NCBI GenBank assembly: GCA_947471745.1
Contig: CANJKZ010000956.1
Location: 186,001 to 250,000, forward strand
Reading direction: 5' to 3'
DNA from: Closterium sp. Naga37s-1
Lineage: Eukaryota; Streptophyta; Zygnematophyceae; Desmidiales; Closteriaceae
Length of the DNA stretch: 64,000 nucleotides
The position numbers and the translations under genes are program-made. Shown here in pieces: positions 10,130 through 21,357 of this stretch; positions within the stretch are counted from its first letter, which is position 1; every line of letters starts with the position of its first letter. Under the pieces are notes generated by a model. The model saw nothing but the letters and a program-made list of their open reading frames with translations. It had not been told where the DNA came from and ran no database searches.

Positions 10130-11769
10130 ATGGCTAGTCCCACTGTTCTTACCTTCGATGCTGAGGGTCGAGCGGTCGACTTTGAGGTCTGGGTAGATGA
10201 TATGCAGCTTTTCCTACGGTGCGATAGCAAGGATGGTCTCTCACTGTTCGATCTCACGTCTAGCGCCTCTACTGCCCCTGCTGCTGATGCTGACAGTACT
10301 GTTCGCTCGCAGTGGACCACGCGCGATGCTGCTGCCTGCCTTGCTGTGCGTAGTCACCTACCGACCACTGAGCGCGCGCACTTTAGTCAGTACAAGAGTG
10401 CTAAGACTCTGTACGACGCTGTAGTTGCACGCTACTCCTCCCCTGCCACTGCTGCCCTTAGCCGCCTCATGCTGCCGTACCTGTTCCCTGACCTCGCCGC
10501 CTTTGCCACAGTCGCTGACCTCATTACGCACCTCCGCACTAGTGACACCCGCTACCACGTTGCGCTTCCTGCTGAGTTCTGCGCCAAGAACCCCCCCCCC
10601 CCATGTACATCACCCTCTACTACCTAGTCACCCGACTCCCTGACACCCTTCGCTCGGTCAGGGACCACTTCCTCTCTCTTTGCCCCACCGCACTCATCGT
10701 TGACCTCCTCGAGGAGCGCCTCCTTGCAGCTGAGACAAGTATTACTGCTGTAGGAGCCTCTCGTGGTGACCCCCATATCCCTTTCTTTGAGGGGTGCTCC
10801 CCCGTTCCCCTTTTGCCCTCCGTTGCCTCTGCTGCTGCTGTCGACCTCGTTGGCACCGAGTCGGTCAGCGCTGCGTCTGCTCCTAGCGGGAGGTGCAGCA
10901 ACGGCAAGGGCAAGGGGGGCAAGGGCGCTGGAGGAGTTGGCGGGGGCGGCGGTGGTGGTGGTGGAGGCGGAGGAGGGGGTGGGGGTGGGGGTGGTGGCGG
11001 AGGTGGGGGCTTCGGTGGCGGCGGTGGAGGTGGAGGCGGCGGCGGCGGTGGCGGTTGGGGTGGAGGCGGCGGAGGCGGCGGCGGCGGAGGTGGAGCTGGT
11101 CGAGGCGGAGCTGTGCAGCGGGGACCCCAGCACCAGCCATGCTCTCGTGAGACCCCGTTGCCCCAGCAGCTTCGTGAGTGGTACGCAGGGCGCCAGAGGT
11201 CTGGGGGTGCTGGTCCCTGTGCCTACGTCCTGCGCACCGGCGACCGCACTGGGGACGGCCTGCACGCCACCCAGCGCTGCATCGGCCGCCTGACAGACGC
11301 CTGGCATACCCAGTTCCCTGACGCCACTGAGATCCCTCGCTGGGGTGATCTGTTCAGGTCGGGTGTAGCTATCTTTGATCTTGATTTTGATGCTATCCTT
11401 GCTGCCATGTATGTTGTGTCTATTAGTGCTGAGGGTGAGTGTTACGTGTGTGTTCCGCCTGACCCGGGCATTGAGGCTGCTGCTCTAGGTGCTAGTGTGT
11501 CTGCTGCTCCAGGTGCTGGTGAGTCTGCTCTCTCAGGTACCGCGTCGGCTCAGGTTTTGCACACCTTCACCCTCGACTCGGGTGCTTCCCGCTCCTTCTT
11601 TCGAGATTGCACCACACTCACGCCGCTCAGTCGGCCGGTTGCAGTCTCCCTGGCAGACCCCTCTGGGGGTCCTGACCTTGCCCACTACTCCACTGTCCTA
11701 CCGTGTCCGGCGGCCCCGTCAGGCTCCTGTCCGGTCTCTACCTCCCCTCATTCTCTACGAACTTGGTGA
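10130..11769 (+). pseudogene. copia gag and protease, element E
   Basis: The ATG at 10130 (MASPTVLTFDAEGRAVDFEV) matches the H gag start. The gag helical region (LYDAVVARYSSPATAALSRL) runs to 10590, where a C12 tract (10591-10602) shifts the frame; it resumes at MYITLYYLVTRLPDTLRSVRD. A very long glycine run follows (10918-11100), then PQQLREWY. The Cys/His motif is degraded (CAYVLRTGDRTGDGLHATQRC lacks the middle Cys). Protease LDSGASRSFFRD lies near 11571-11610. A one-base loss near 11720 shifts into the integrase frame. The homopolymer shift could be a sequencing error; the later changes look real. Confidence 0.85.
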
Positions 11770-13540
11770 GTGGTGCTGACCTTCAGGATGGAGGGGTTGA
11801 CCAGTTCACTCCTGCGAGTCAGCGAGTGACCCACTGCACGTGTGCTCGGACGGGCCGCCACTTGGCCACGTTTACCCGTCGGCCGGGGTCGAGCCTATAC
11901 ACACTGACCACAGAGTCTCCTCCGATTGCTGCGTCTGGTCAGGTAGCTGCGTCGGGTCAGATGTTTGCTGCAGCGTCTCGGTCAGGTCCTGAGTCTGCCC
12001 CCTGCTCGTGTCGCCATCTGTCCCACCAGACCCTCCTTTGGCACCACCGCCTTGGTCACCCCTCCTTGCCTCGTCTCCGAGGCATGGCCTCCCGTGTCCT
12101 TGTCTCTGGTCTCCCCCGGTCCCTCCCTCCCCTTCCCCCAGGGCCTGCCCCTACCTGCGTTCCCTGCGTCGAGGGGCGGCAGCGCGCCGCTCCTCACTCC
12201 TCCGAGTTTCCTCGGACAGAGGCTCCTCTGCAGACTCTCCACATGGACGTGTGGGGCCCAGCCCTTGTCCGTGGACAGGGTCACGAGCGTTACTTCCTGC
12301 TGGTGGTTGACGACTTCTCGCGTTACACCTCAGTCTTCCCCTAACGCCGTAAGGGTGAGGTCACTGAGGTGTTGATCGACTGGATCCGGGTTGCTCGTCT
12401 CCAGCTCAGAGAGCGTTTCGGCTCGGACTTTCCTGTTCTGCGTCTGCACTCCGACAGAGGTGGAGAGTTTTCCTCCGACCTTCTGCAAGCCTTCTGTCGT
12501 GCGGAGGGCATCCGCCAGACGTTCACGCTTCCGGCCTCTCCACAACAAAATGGGATTGCTGAGCGCCGCATTGGCATGGTCATGGACGTCGCTCGTACGT
12601 CCATGATCCATGCGGCTGCTCCCCATTTTCTGTGGCCGTTCGCGGTTCAGTACGCGGCGCATCAGATCAACCTTCAGCCCCGGGTCTCCATGCCGGAGAC
12701 CTCCCCTACTCTGCGGTGGACGGGGAAGGTTGGCGATGCGTCTGCGTTCCGTGTCTGGGGATCTCGAGCTTTCGTCCGTGACTTGTCTGCGGACAAGCTG
12801 TCCTCCCGTGCTGTTCCTTCCATCTTCCTTGGCTTCCCCCCTGACGCGCCTGGTTGGCAGTTTTACCACCCCACCTCGCGCCGTGTTCTGTCCTCCCAGG
12901 ACGTCACGTTTGACGAGTCGGTTCCGTACTACCGTCTCTTCCCCTACCGTGCTGCCCCCCTCCCCCCCCCCCACCGCTCTTCCTCGCGCCCGGTCCCCCC
13001 CCGGTGGACCCCCTCCCCCCTCAGGGTCCTGCCCCCTCAGGTGTGTCCCAGGTAGACGCAGTCGAGCGTGTCGAGGTAGCTGTTGACTCTGGTGCTGCTA
13101 GGGGTGCTGAGCCTGTGGGTGCCGGGTCTGGGGGTGCTGAGCCTGAGAGTGCGGAGCCTGGGGGTGCTGGGCCTGGGGGTGCTGAGCCTGAGCGTGCGGA
13201 GCCTGGGGGTGCTGGGTCTGGGGGTGTTGAGCCTGAGCGTGCGGAGCCTGGGGGTGCTGGGTCTGGGGGTGCTGAGCCTGAGGTTGCTGAGTGTGGGGGT
13301 GCGGAGCCTGCCGGTGCTGGACCTGGAGGTCCTTCGGGTGCTTCGTCCCGGCGGGAGCTAACCTCTCCACAGGAGCTGCGCGAGTGGTTTGCTCGGCGCT
13401 GGAGCGGTGCTGCTGGAGCTGGTGGTGCTACCGGTGCTGGAGGTTCTCCTGCTGCTGGGGGTGCTGGAGCCACGGGTCCCAGAGGTGCTCGTACTGGAGG
13501 TACTGGAGCTGCTGGGCCTGGTGGTGCTCCTGGTGCTTGA
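11703..13540 (+). pseudogene. copia integrase and start of linker, element E
   Basis: Pre-integrase HHRLGHPSLPRLRG, then CVPC, the core HMDVWGPALVRGQGHERY with VVDDFSRYTSVFP, then an in-frame TAA at 12342-12344 where other copies read Leu. The core resumes with FPVLRLHSDRGGEFSSDLL, ASPQQNGIAERRIGMV and WQFYHPTSRRVLSSQDVTF. A C-rich stretch at 12955-13010 changes the frame. The linker follows, with repeats of GGAEPE/RAEPGGAGSGG type, and the SPQELREWFARRW motif at about 13366-13404. Frame is lost again at a TGA (13538-13540). Confidence 0.85.
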
Positions 13541-13800
13541 GCTGCTGGCGGAGCTGGAGCTGGCGGTGCTGCTGGAGTCGGTGCTACTGGAGGTACTGGA
13601 GCCGGAGCTGCTGCGTCTTCCGGTGGTCCTGCTGGAGCTGGAGCTGCTGGCGGTACTGGAGCTGGAGGTGCTGCTGGAGCCGGTTCTCCTGTGGGTGCTG
13701 GAGTTGGTGCTGCTGGAGCTACTGGAGGTGCTGCTGGTGCTGGTGGTGCTGCTGGGGTTGGAGCTGACGCTGGGGGTGCTAGTGCTGTCCTTGCTGGTTC
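13083..13800 (+). repeat. coding minisatellite linker of element E (integrase to RT)
   Basis: First half (13083-13330): 15-bp units of ggtgctgagcctggg type, giving GAEPG repeats. Second half (13400-13800): Gly/Ala-rich ggtgctggagctactgga-type units. The repeats are open in several frames on both strands. The RT duplication begins at 13597 inside the second half. Confidence 0.85.
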
Positions 13801-15965
13801 TGGAGGCGCTGCGCGGCCGCGGCCGTACTTCGTTCCGCTCCTTGAGCAGGTTCTTGGTCTTCCGCCTTCTTCTGGTCCTGCTCCTTCCTTAGAGTGTCCA
13901 CCGACTGTCCAGTCCGAGTCGTAGTTACAGCTGGCCTCCCCACTGCCTGCTCCTTCTCCCTACGCTGCTCCTACTGGAGGTCTTGCTGAGCGTCGTGAGC
14001 CTGAGTCGCGTCCTGCGTCACCTGTTCGTGCTGCTCGCACTGGTCGTCGTGTTCCACGTCCGCGTCATCCTGCGGTCCCCGGCACGCACCACATGGCACT
14101 GCGTCCTTCCACTGCTCCGCAGCGTGTCCCTTTGCCGTCTCCTCCAGAGTCCTCTCTTCCTACTCTTGCTGACTCGGAGTCTGACTCCCTTCGTGCTGCC
14201 AGTCCTACTGTCACGCGTCTCCTGGCCACTGTTGTCACTGACCCTTCCTTTGAGTCCACTGCTGCGTCTGCCTTAGTTGCTGAGCTTGTCGACTTCGCTG
14301 CTCACTGTCGTCTCGACTATGCAGCTAGTCTTGTTGCAGAGTCTGAGTCTGTCTGTCCTCCGTCCGTCGGGGGTGAGTGTGCTCTTAGCACGGACGTCCT
14401 TGAGGACAGGCAGGAGGAGTTTGAGTGCTTTGCCGCTGCTGTACCTCATCTCGTGTCCATGCTGCTTGCCCCTGAGGGAGACCCGGATGCACCAGACATC
14501 CCGACCCCCCGCTCTTACGCAGAGGCGATAGAGGGTCCCTACTCCTCTCAGTGGCAGTCAGCCATGGATGCAGAGATGGCTTCCTGGAAGTCCACAGGCA
14601 CTTACGTCGACGAGGTTCCCCCACCTGGGGCGAACATCGTCAGTGGCATGTGGATTTTCAGGGTGAAGCGGCCGCCGGGTTCTCCGCCTGTCTTCAAGGC
14701 GCGTTACGTGGCTCGAGGCTTCAGTCAGCGGCAGGGAGTTGACTACTTTCAGACCTTCTCCCCGACCCCGAAGATGACCACTCTTTGGGTTCTGCTGCAC
14801 GTTGCTGCTCAGCGTGACTACGAGCTACACTCTCTTTACTTCAGCACAGCTTTCCTACAGGGCAGCCTGCACGAGGAGATCTGGCTGCGCCGCCCACCTG
14901 GCTTCACTGGGTCGTTTCTTTCTGGTACCCAGTGGAGCCTCCGGCGGCCAGTCTACGGTCTCCGCCAGGCGCCCCGTGAGTGGCACGACACACTGAGGAC
15001 TACGCTTGCGGCTCTTGGGTTTGCTCCTTCTACTGCTGACCTGTCGCTGTTTCTGCGCACCGACACTTTGCTGCCGCAGTTCTACATCCTCGTGTACGTC
15101 GACGACTTGGTCTTTGCTACGGCTGACACTGCTGGACTCGCCCACGTGAAGTCCGAGCTACAGAAGAGACACACGTGCACAGACCTGGGTGAAGTGCGCA
15201 GCTATCTTGGCTTGCAGATCACCCGGGACAGAGCACGGCACACCATTACCCTGACTCAGTCACACATGGTGCAGCAGGTCCTTCAGCGCTTCGACTTCAC
15301 GTACTCCTCGCCTCAGGCCACTCCTCTGTCTACTCGCCACTCGCTCTCAGCTCTGCCTTCGGATGAGTCCGTAGAGCCGAGTGGCCCGTACCCAGAGCTT
15401 GTTGGCTGCCTCATGTACCTGATGACCTGCACTCGTCCTGACCTGGCATACCCTCTTAGCATCTTGGCACGCTATGTTGCTCCTGGGAGACACCGACCAG
15501 AGCACATGGCTGCAGCGAAGAAGGTGTTGCGCTACTTGTGCAGTACGTCGGGCATGGGGCTAGTGCTTGGAGGGCGGAGTCCAGTGGTCCTCACTGGTCA
15601 CGCAGACGCGTCTTGGGTTGACGACCTGGCTACGCAGCGGTCGTCACAGGGTTACACCTTCAGCCTTGGTTCCGGCTCTGTTTTGTGGCGGTCTACCCGC
15701 TCGTCTTCTGTTCTCAGCTCCAGCTGTGAGGCTGAGATCTACGCAGGGGCCATGGCTGCACAGGAGTTACGCTGGCTCACCTACCTGCTGACTGACCTGG
15801 GAGAGCCGCCTCGTTCTCCTCCAGTTCTGTACGTAGACAACAAGGCCATGTTGGCCTTGTGTCGGGAGCACAGACTGGAGCACAGAACAAAGCACATTGC
15901 TCTTCGCTACTTCCTTGCTCGTGAGCTGCAGCAGCGTGGTCAGCTGCGCCTTGCTTACGTGGCCT
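13597..15965 (+). repeat. direct repeat, copy 1 (element E RT region)
   Basis: This 2369-bp segment is repeated at 21356-23724 (offset 7759). I see three base differences in the RT coding part (one near 14843 giving Ser/Asn; two adjacent near 14930 giving Gly/Ser). The left boundary lies in the linker and the right boundary in RNase H. Confidence 0.92.
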
Positions 15966-15988
15966 GTACTGTTTGTTCTTTCATATAA
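14093..15988 (+). pseudogene. copia reverse transcriptase/RNase H, copy 1 (C-terminally truncated)
   Basis: Open from the RT N-terminal extension (MALRPSTAPQRVPLPSPPE) through the RT core (MWIFRVKRPPGSPPVFKARY, YGLRQAPREWHD, active-site VYVDDLVFA) into RNase H (TGHADASWVDD, SSSCEAEIYAGAMAAQELRW, YVDNKAMLALCREHRLEHRT). It loses the last ~30 residues: after LRLAYVA it runs into CTVCSFI and a stop, because foreign sequence (copia 3' UTR from another element) begins at 15964. Copy 2 shows the intended end (SQANTADIFTKAL...). Confidence 0.9.
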
Positions 15989-16127
15989 CTCTGCATGTGA
16001 ACTGCCCTTGTGGCCATTTGCTTGTGCTCAGAATGTGTGGTGACTTCGTGATCCACCCTGAGTTTGCTTTGCTTTTCTTGACTGGTCTTGTGACCACTTG
16101 TTCTCCCCCACTTTGCCTGTGGGGGTG

Positions 16128-16253
16128 TGTCAAAATGTTATAGTGCTTACATTGGGTAGGCTGTAGTGGGGTAGCCCATAAGGGGTACAACCCAATTAGG
16201 GTTAGTAGTTGTACCAAAGCTCAATGCATCCTTTCTCGTTCAGTATCCTGACA
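16128..16253 (+). repeat. copia LTR (126 bp) within the foreign block
   Basis: Starts tgtcaaaatgttatagtg after a copia 3' UTR with the purine tract gtgggggtg, and ends cagtatcctgaca at 16253, where DDE transposase-like sequence begins. It is the copy of the LTR at 32396-32521, the 3' LTR of mosaic D. Confidence 0.88.
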
Positions 16254-16864
16254 AGTTGTTCATCAAGCCGAAGCTCAAAGTGCGCGCACGGAGCGCGATG
16301 CTGGTCTTCTATTTGTATCGAGGACATCTCACGGACGAGGTGAAGCATACGTTTGCCAACCTAAAGATCGTGCCGGCGGTCATCCCTGGAGGCTGCACGG
16401 CGGAGGTGCAGCCGTTGGATGTCAGCATCAACCGTTCGTTCAGGGCGAGCGTCCGCCAGCAGTACCAGGTGTGGTTCGAGTCAGAAGGCATTAGTTTGCT
16501 GACAGCGACATGTGAGTGCGTGGCACCCTGTTTGAATTAGCGTGGTAGTTATTGCAATATCACTAATTGCTTCCATGGTCCACCGTCCCTACTCCTTTGT
16601 GTAGGGAATGTTCGCAAACTACCACCTTAGTTTATCCTCAGGTGGATTTCGAAGGCCTGGAAGGTGGTGCACGCCGTCCTCATCCAGCGGACATTCATCA
16701 CATGCGGGATAAGCAATGCCCTCAATGAGTCAGGGGACCATCTTTGCATGGCACACACCAGGAACACCTTGCCAGTTGAAGTTGAAGTCGATGACGAGTT
16801 TGCTGCAAATGGCTTCTGGAGCAACAACTGTGACGAGCCAGAGTCTAACAAGAAGCCCGATTAA
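16254..16864 (+). pseudogene. pogo-like DDE superfamily endonuclease remnant (copy 1)
   Basis: Block 1 (16256-16511) reads LVFYLYRGHLTDEVKHTFANL, then VPAVIPGGCTAEVQPLDVSI, the typical DDE_1/pogo pattern (IPxGxTxxxQPLDV). Block 2 (16642-16864) reads WISKAWKVV...RTFITCGISNALN, the usual pogo C-terminal element, followed by an acidic tail and stop. An intron-like gap with gtgagt and cag borders separates them, but the phases do not join cleanly. The position that normally holds Asp before (S/Y)RGHL is Tyr. The 5' part is removed by the LTR, so only a C-terminal relic remains. Confidence 0.65.
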
Positions 16865-17957
16865 CGAGGAACCGGAGTAGGCTAAGAAACTACTAGCATA
16901 GGCAGCTAGTTAGCTAGATAGAGGTCCCTAGTTTGTAGTCGAGATTGATAACTGACATGTACCCTGAAATGCAATATCAGTGCTAAACTGTTTGGATGTG
17001 CCCTGGATAGCAACATAAGATGTAGGTTTAAACTTGTAGCGAAGCAACTTTGTAATAATAGCTTAAAAACCAAAAACAAACCAACTAGGGTACGCCTATA
17101 AAAAGTCACGGTGTTCCAGGGGGGGTGGATATAAGTGCACTGTGCCAATTAGAAGCGCATGCACTTATCATAGGCCTACGCCTATATCGGGGTGACGCGG
17201 TATAAAATGATATGTAAGAAAAGGAGCGTCTTATAATATAATGATTTTGCCCAAGGGGGTAGAGGGGGAGGAGGAGGGGGGGGTGGGGGAAAGATAACAG
17301 AAACCGGCAAAACAAGCTGCCCCCAGCCGCATAAGCAAACCAGGGGGGCTTTAATCGCAGGGGTTGGTACCGGTATATCCGGGTGATTACGGTAACAAAA
17401 GCAGAAATTTCCTCTAAATGACGTCTGCCAATCAAATCAAAAGCACCAGAAGACCTGTGATGACCCTATTGCGCTACAACTCAACTGGGTACACATATGG
17501 ACCTGCTACCTACAGTACTAGAGCAACTCTTGCCATTATATTCTGCGAACTGGGCATCACTTGTAAACCAACCTGTAACAAAAACACTTGAACACGAATC
17601 TTTGATGTTCACCTTCTTGGATTTGCCCATTTTGCAAATGATGCTTGCTGTAAATGACCAATACTCTGCCCTCAGACAAACCTGGCACAACAGGAGACAT
17701 GAAAGCCAAACTTGAGAAGTTAGCTGTGACAAGAATGCAGAATAGAGGCAATGGTAATCGGGGCAAAATTGTTCAAAAAGCTTGACAGGGAAGAGACTGC
17801 TAGCAAACACAGTAGTGCCAAAACTGCTATTCACCAAGTCCCAAGGTTTGTGGCACATTACAGAACTAATGTACCAAGAATTACCATTGTCCACCACTTT
17901 GCACTCCTATCTCTCCCTCCCTTCCCATCCCCAATTATATGCCCTTTAAGCCCTTAC
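16865..17957. other. AT-richer non-coding stretch (copy 1)
   Basis: No domain recognised. It contains a G-rich run at 17255-17290 (the only difference from the second copy) and a 138-codon minus ORF (17481-17897) without recognisable features. It is probably intergenic or the downstream intron/3' part of the EGF-LysM gene, whose last visible exon ends with a GTAAGG donor at 17957. Confidence 0.5.
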
Positions 17958-19092
17958 CTGCAATTTTATGTTGCTAGGGATGGCGCTGGAGCATGTGAGG
18001 CCGGGATTGGTGTGGTACAGCTCAGCCCAGTTACTTCCATTGACAGCCCCACCCGACTCCTTGCTGGTCCTTCGAAGAAGCACCTCACACGTGTCTTCCG
18101 TTGTCAGCGTGTCGTATCTCAGACACTCAGGTACAGTGTAAGCGAAAGCATTGCTGCGCTCGATGCACACTGACTGGCCCGCCTTGATGCCACTGGGCGA
18201 ACAGTCGAGGCCGGGGTTGAGCTTGGCAAGATCGTCCCCACCCAAGCCGAGCTGGGTGCTGATGTATGAACAGGTGTCGCCCTGGGAAGTTGGACAATGG
18301 AGAGAGCACGTGTTGAGTGCACGTGCTGCTGAATACTATTGGATGTAAGTTAGCTAGGCTAGCTCGTTAAGACCACTACACACAACGGAGAAATCAAGAG
18401 GGCACCACCTTCCCTCACCTTGAGGGCGTAGAAGAAGGCAGTGCAAGGTATCTCAGGAGTACCACCCAGCTGAAGGACACTGCCCTTGGGCAATGGCTGG
18501 TTGCAATCTAACTCCTGCATTGTGGAACACAACATTTGCATCAAAAAGTGGTTTGAGTCCGATCTGACTCACATTCCTGAGCTCAAAAATGCAGAACATC
18601 GGCAATGTTTCAGATGAAAGAACAATATGTCAATGAAGTACCATTAGAACCAGATAGGCGAGGCCAACAAAACCTTGACCACTCGTGAGCCCAATCTTTA
18701 CCGCATTGTTAGAATAGAACCCTTCCAATGAAAGGCCAACAAGTGCAGAAACATCTGAGCACTGCCAGTTGTCTCCAGTAACTGTCATGTCGGTAGCTGA
18801 GGAATTCGCTGTAGAACGTTGGGTACAGAGAAACGACGGAAAGAAGGAGTAACGTTGGGTTGGGGAGAAGAGGTCCCATTTGAAGAAGGGCTCTGTTTTT
18901 TGTTTCTTGTTTGTTCTTTTGAGCCAGAAACTTGGAGCAATGAAGCATCACCTGGATCACAGGTGGGGAAGCCGTAAAGTGTGACTCTTTCGATGTGGTT
19001 GGGAGGGCAGATGCAGGAGTAGGAGCCCTTGAGATCGTTGATGCACGTGCCCACGTAGCAGGGGTTCTTGAAGTACGACCCACACACGTCCA
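17958..19092 (-). pseudogene. EGF-LysM protein gene fragment, four exons (copy 1)
   Basis: Four exons join in frame across GT-AG introns: 19092-18952, 18796-18702, 18514-18419 and 18281-17958. Exon 1 is an EGF-like domain (VDVCGSYFKNPCYVGTCIND, then GSYSCICPP). Exons 2-4 give LysM-type modules: NWQCSDVSALVGLSLEGFY, DCNQPLPKGSVLQLGG, DTCSYISTQLGLGGDDLAKL with NPGLDCSPSGIKAGQSVCIE, and a second unit ending NPGLTCSSAIPSNIKLQ. LysM binds N-acetylglucosamine polymers, so a secreted or surface protein is likely. The 5' end is cut by a copia gag at about 19100-19165, and exon 4 ends in a donor with no following exon seen. All splice phases agree, so this portion is undamaged. Confidence 0.75.
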
Positions 19093-19104
19093 CTGCCACA
19101 ACGG

Positions 19105-20051
19105 TTAGGGGTGATGGATATTCCACGTATTGGAGACATCAGGGAAGATCAAGCAGCGAGGGACATTGATCGCTAGGGCAGACCACGACTCTGGCAGCCG
19201 TATCACGATCTCCACGCATTGCACGAGCTCCGGGTACACCACACCGCCGCCTTGGAGCTTCGTGAAGATGTCCCGCATCTCATCCAACACCGGTTGCATC
19301 GGCTCTCCATCAACGAACTTGATGTCGCGCAGCCGCCGCGCGAGTAGCACGATGCCGGTAGCATGTGTCGGTGAGTGCACATCCAGAAGCTTCCTCCAAG
19401 CCTTGGGGCCACACTCTGGATCACCTAAGAGGTCATTGATGTGGTCAAGTTGTCGTCCGCCAACCGCTTGCACCATGAGCATGTACGCGTCGAACGATCG
19501 CTTCATCCATGCTCCTTTCAGCTCCGCGGCCTCCGGCATCTTCTCTTTCCCCTCCACCAGATCCAATAGCTTGTATTGGGTATACATCAGCCTCATGCAG
19601 AAACTCCAGTGCTCGTAGTCCTCCCCCATGAATTTCTTAATAGAGAAAGCTTTCACAGGATCCACGGTAGTAGGAGATGGTGTAGAAGAAGTAGGTAGCG
19701 TAGGGTTGGCTGGTTGGTGAGTTCCCACTCCACCACCAGCAACTCCCCCCTGCTCTCCAGCCTCTCTAGCTCCAGCCATCTCGCCATTAGCACCTCTAGA
19801 GTCCGTTCCAGTCATATTGAGGCCTTATGAACGGTGGAAACTTGAGAAATCGTTTGGAGAGAATTCTGCCAGAAGTTTCGATTCTACGAAAAACGTCGTC
19901 GCGGACTATATACTTCGAATTGGAACGCGGTTCGACCACCAATCGAAAGTTCCCAAGCAGAGCTACTAGAAACTGGTCTCACTCGTCAACATTGGTTGAG
20001 AGGTCGAGACGATTCGTCGTCTCAAAGTCGACTACCCGCTCTGATACTACT
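19105..20051 (-). pseudogene. copia gag (UBN2-type), 5' end of a second family (copy 1)
   Basis: The minus-strand ATG at 19815 starts a disordered N-terminus, then VKAFSIKKFMGEDYEHWSFC, AYMLMVQAVGG, DPECGPKAWRKL and LPESWSALAIN, the layout of copia UBN2 gag. It breaks off at about 19160 where EGF-LysM intron sequence starts. Upstream, the primer site lies on the minus strand at 20051-20038 (agtagtatcagagc), followed by an LTR from 20052. It is therefore the 5' end of an LTR element of a family different from E and H. Confidence 0.75.
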
Positions 20052-20821
20052 TGTTGTTCAGGATCCGTCACTTTGAGAGCTTACGACGAACTCAATTCTC
20101 AACTAAACGCAAATCCGCTCGGTAGGATTGTGCGCCTTAGCCTAAGCTACCATCTCCAAGTTGAATCAGTCGTTAAGATGATCTATAGAGTGAGAACCAA
20201 GTAAAAACGTCCAGCAGCCGCATAACTAGAATGGTAGAGGAAGTACAAACATTAAGGCATAGAATGTTGGAGTTGGGGACTCCAAAAGAACCATGAGAGG
20301 GAAGGGTTTCTCCAAGAGATTGGGAAGGATGGTAGGAACCTTCCTAGCAGCAAGGATGCAACCCTCATCCTGAGGTCCTTGAGGTGTCACATACAAAATC
20401 CAATCTAGTTGGATTTTGCCTAGGTGTTGCAACATTTGCAACCCATGCTAGAAACTTCTAGCCACCACAATCCAAAAGTCAAAGTTGCCTTCCCTAACCA
20501 TCCAACCAAAGATCCCTTTATAGTCATGTCCCAAGTAATCACCCAAATTATATATAACCCCAAAAGGTAATAAGAAATCCAAGTCTTGGAAATCTTGTAA
20601 CTTGGGCGATCTTGGTCGGAATAAGGCGATCTTGGTATCGTTGGAAAGCTCTGGATTTCTCCTGCATGATCAAGCATTTAAACTTGGAGAAAAACACAGA
20701 AATGATAATATCCAACAGCCATGCATAATGACATACGCTCATGCAAATCATGCAAGCACAAATAGCACGAGCACTCGGCAGGACGTTAGGATGACATGCA
20801 CTCAAAATGACGTGCATCCAA
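20052..20821 (-). repeat. probable LTR of the UBN2-gag element (copy 1)
   Basis: AT-rich sequence that begins tgttgttcagg next to the minus-strand primer site and runs to a sharp join with a copia linker at 20822. The outer end of the LTR is not defined, so the right part may be other DNA. No coding sequence is seen. Confidence 0.5.
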
Positions 20822-21357
20822 TACTGAGCCTGGGGGTGCTGAGTCTGGGGGTGCTGAGCCTCGGGGTCCTGCTTCTTCTGGAGGTGGTGCGGGTGCTTCG
20901 CCACAACTGTCTCCCCGGCCGGAGCCTCTCTCCCCGCAGCAGTTGCGCGAGTGGTTTACCCAGCGCACACGCCTTCGGAGTGGAGCTGCCGGAGCTGGAG
21001 ACTCTGCCGCTGGAGACACTGGCGCTGGAGGTGCTGGAGTTACTGCTGGAGCTGGTGGTACCGGAGGTGCTGCAGCTACTAGTCCTGGAGGTGCTCTTAC
21101 CAGGGGTACTGGAGCTGCCGGGCCTGGTAGTGTTGGGGGCGCTGGAGCTGGATACCCTACGGAGCCTGGAGCTGCTGGGGCTGGAGGTGCAGGTACTGGA
21201 GCTGGAGGCGCTGGTGGCGCTGGAGCTGGAGGAGCTGGAGCTGTTGGCGCTGGAGCTGGAGGCACTGGCACGGGAGGCGCTGGACCTGGAGGAGCTGGAG
21301 CTGTTGACCCCGGAGCTGGAGGTGCTGGAGCTGGGGGAGCTATGTCTGGTGGTAGTG
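20822..21357 (+). pseudogene. copia linker fragment (copy 1)
   Basis: Starts abruptly with gagcctgggggtgctgag units, then EPLSPQQLREWFTQRTRLRSG at about 20923-20985, then Gly/Ala-rich repeats. At 21356 it switches to E's own linker and RT. The second copy (37089-37624) continues into the U1 RT instead. Confidence 0.85.

Larger units (their letters stand above)
15964..21357. repeat. foreign block inside E = copy of 32232-37624
   Basis: This 5394-bp block matches 32232-37624 (5393 bp) with a single visible difference, one extra G in the G run near 17280. It joins E through 2-bp overlaps at both ends: ct at 15964-15965 and tg at 21356-21357. Contents: copia 3' UTR and LTR, pogo-like DDE remnant, non-coding DNA, EGF-LysM gene part, copia gag with PBS and LTR, and a copia linker. 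Confidence 0.93.

Noticed and set aside
17481-17897. 138-codon minus ORF (repeated at 33748)
   Set aside because: No recognisable domain, AT-richer non-coding context, no start or splice support.
19130-19618. 162-codon plus-strand ORF (repeated at 35397)
   Set aside because: Antisense shadow of the minus-strand copia gag.
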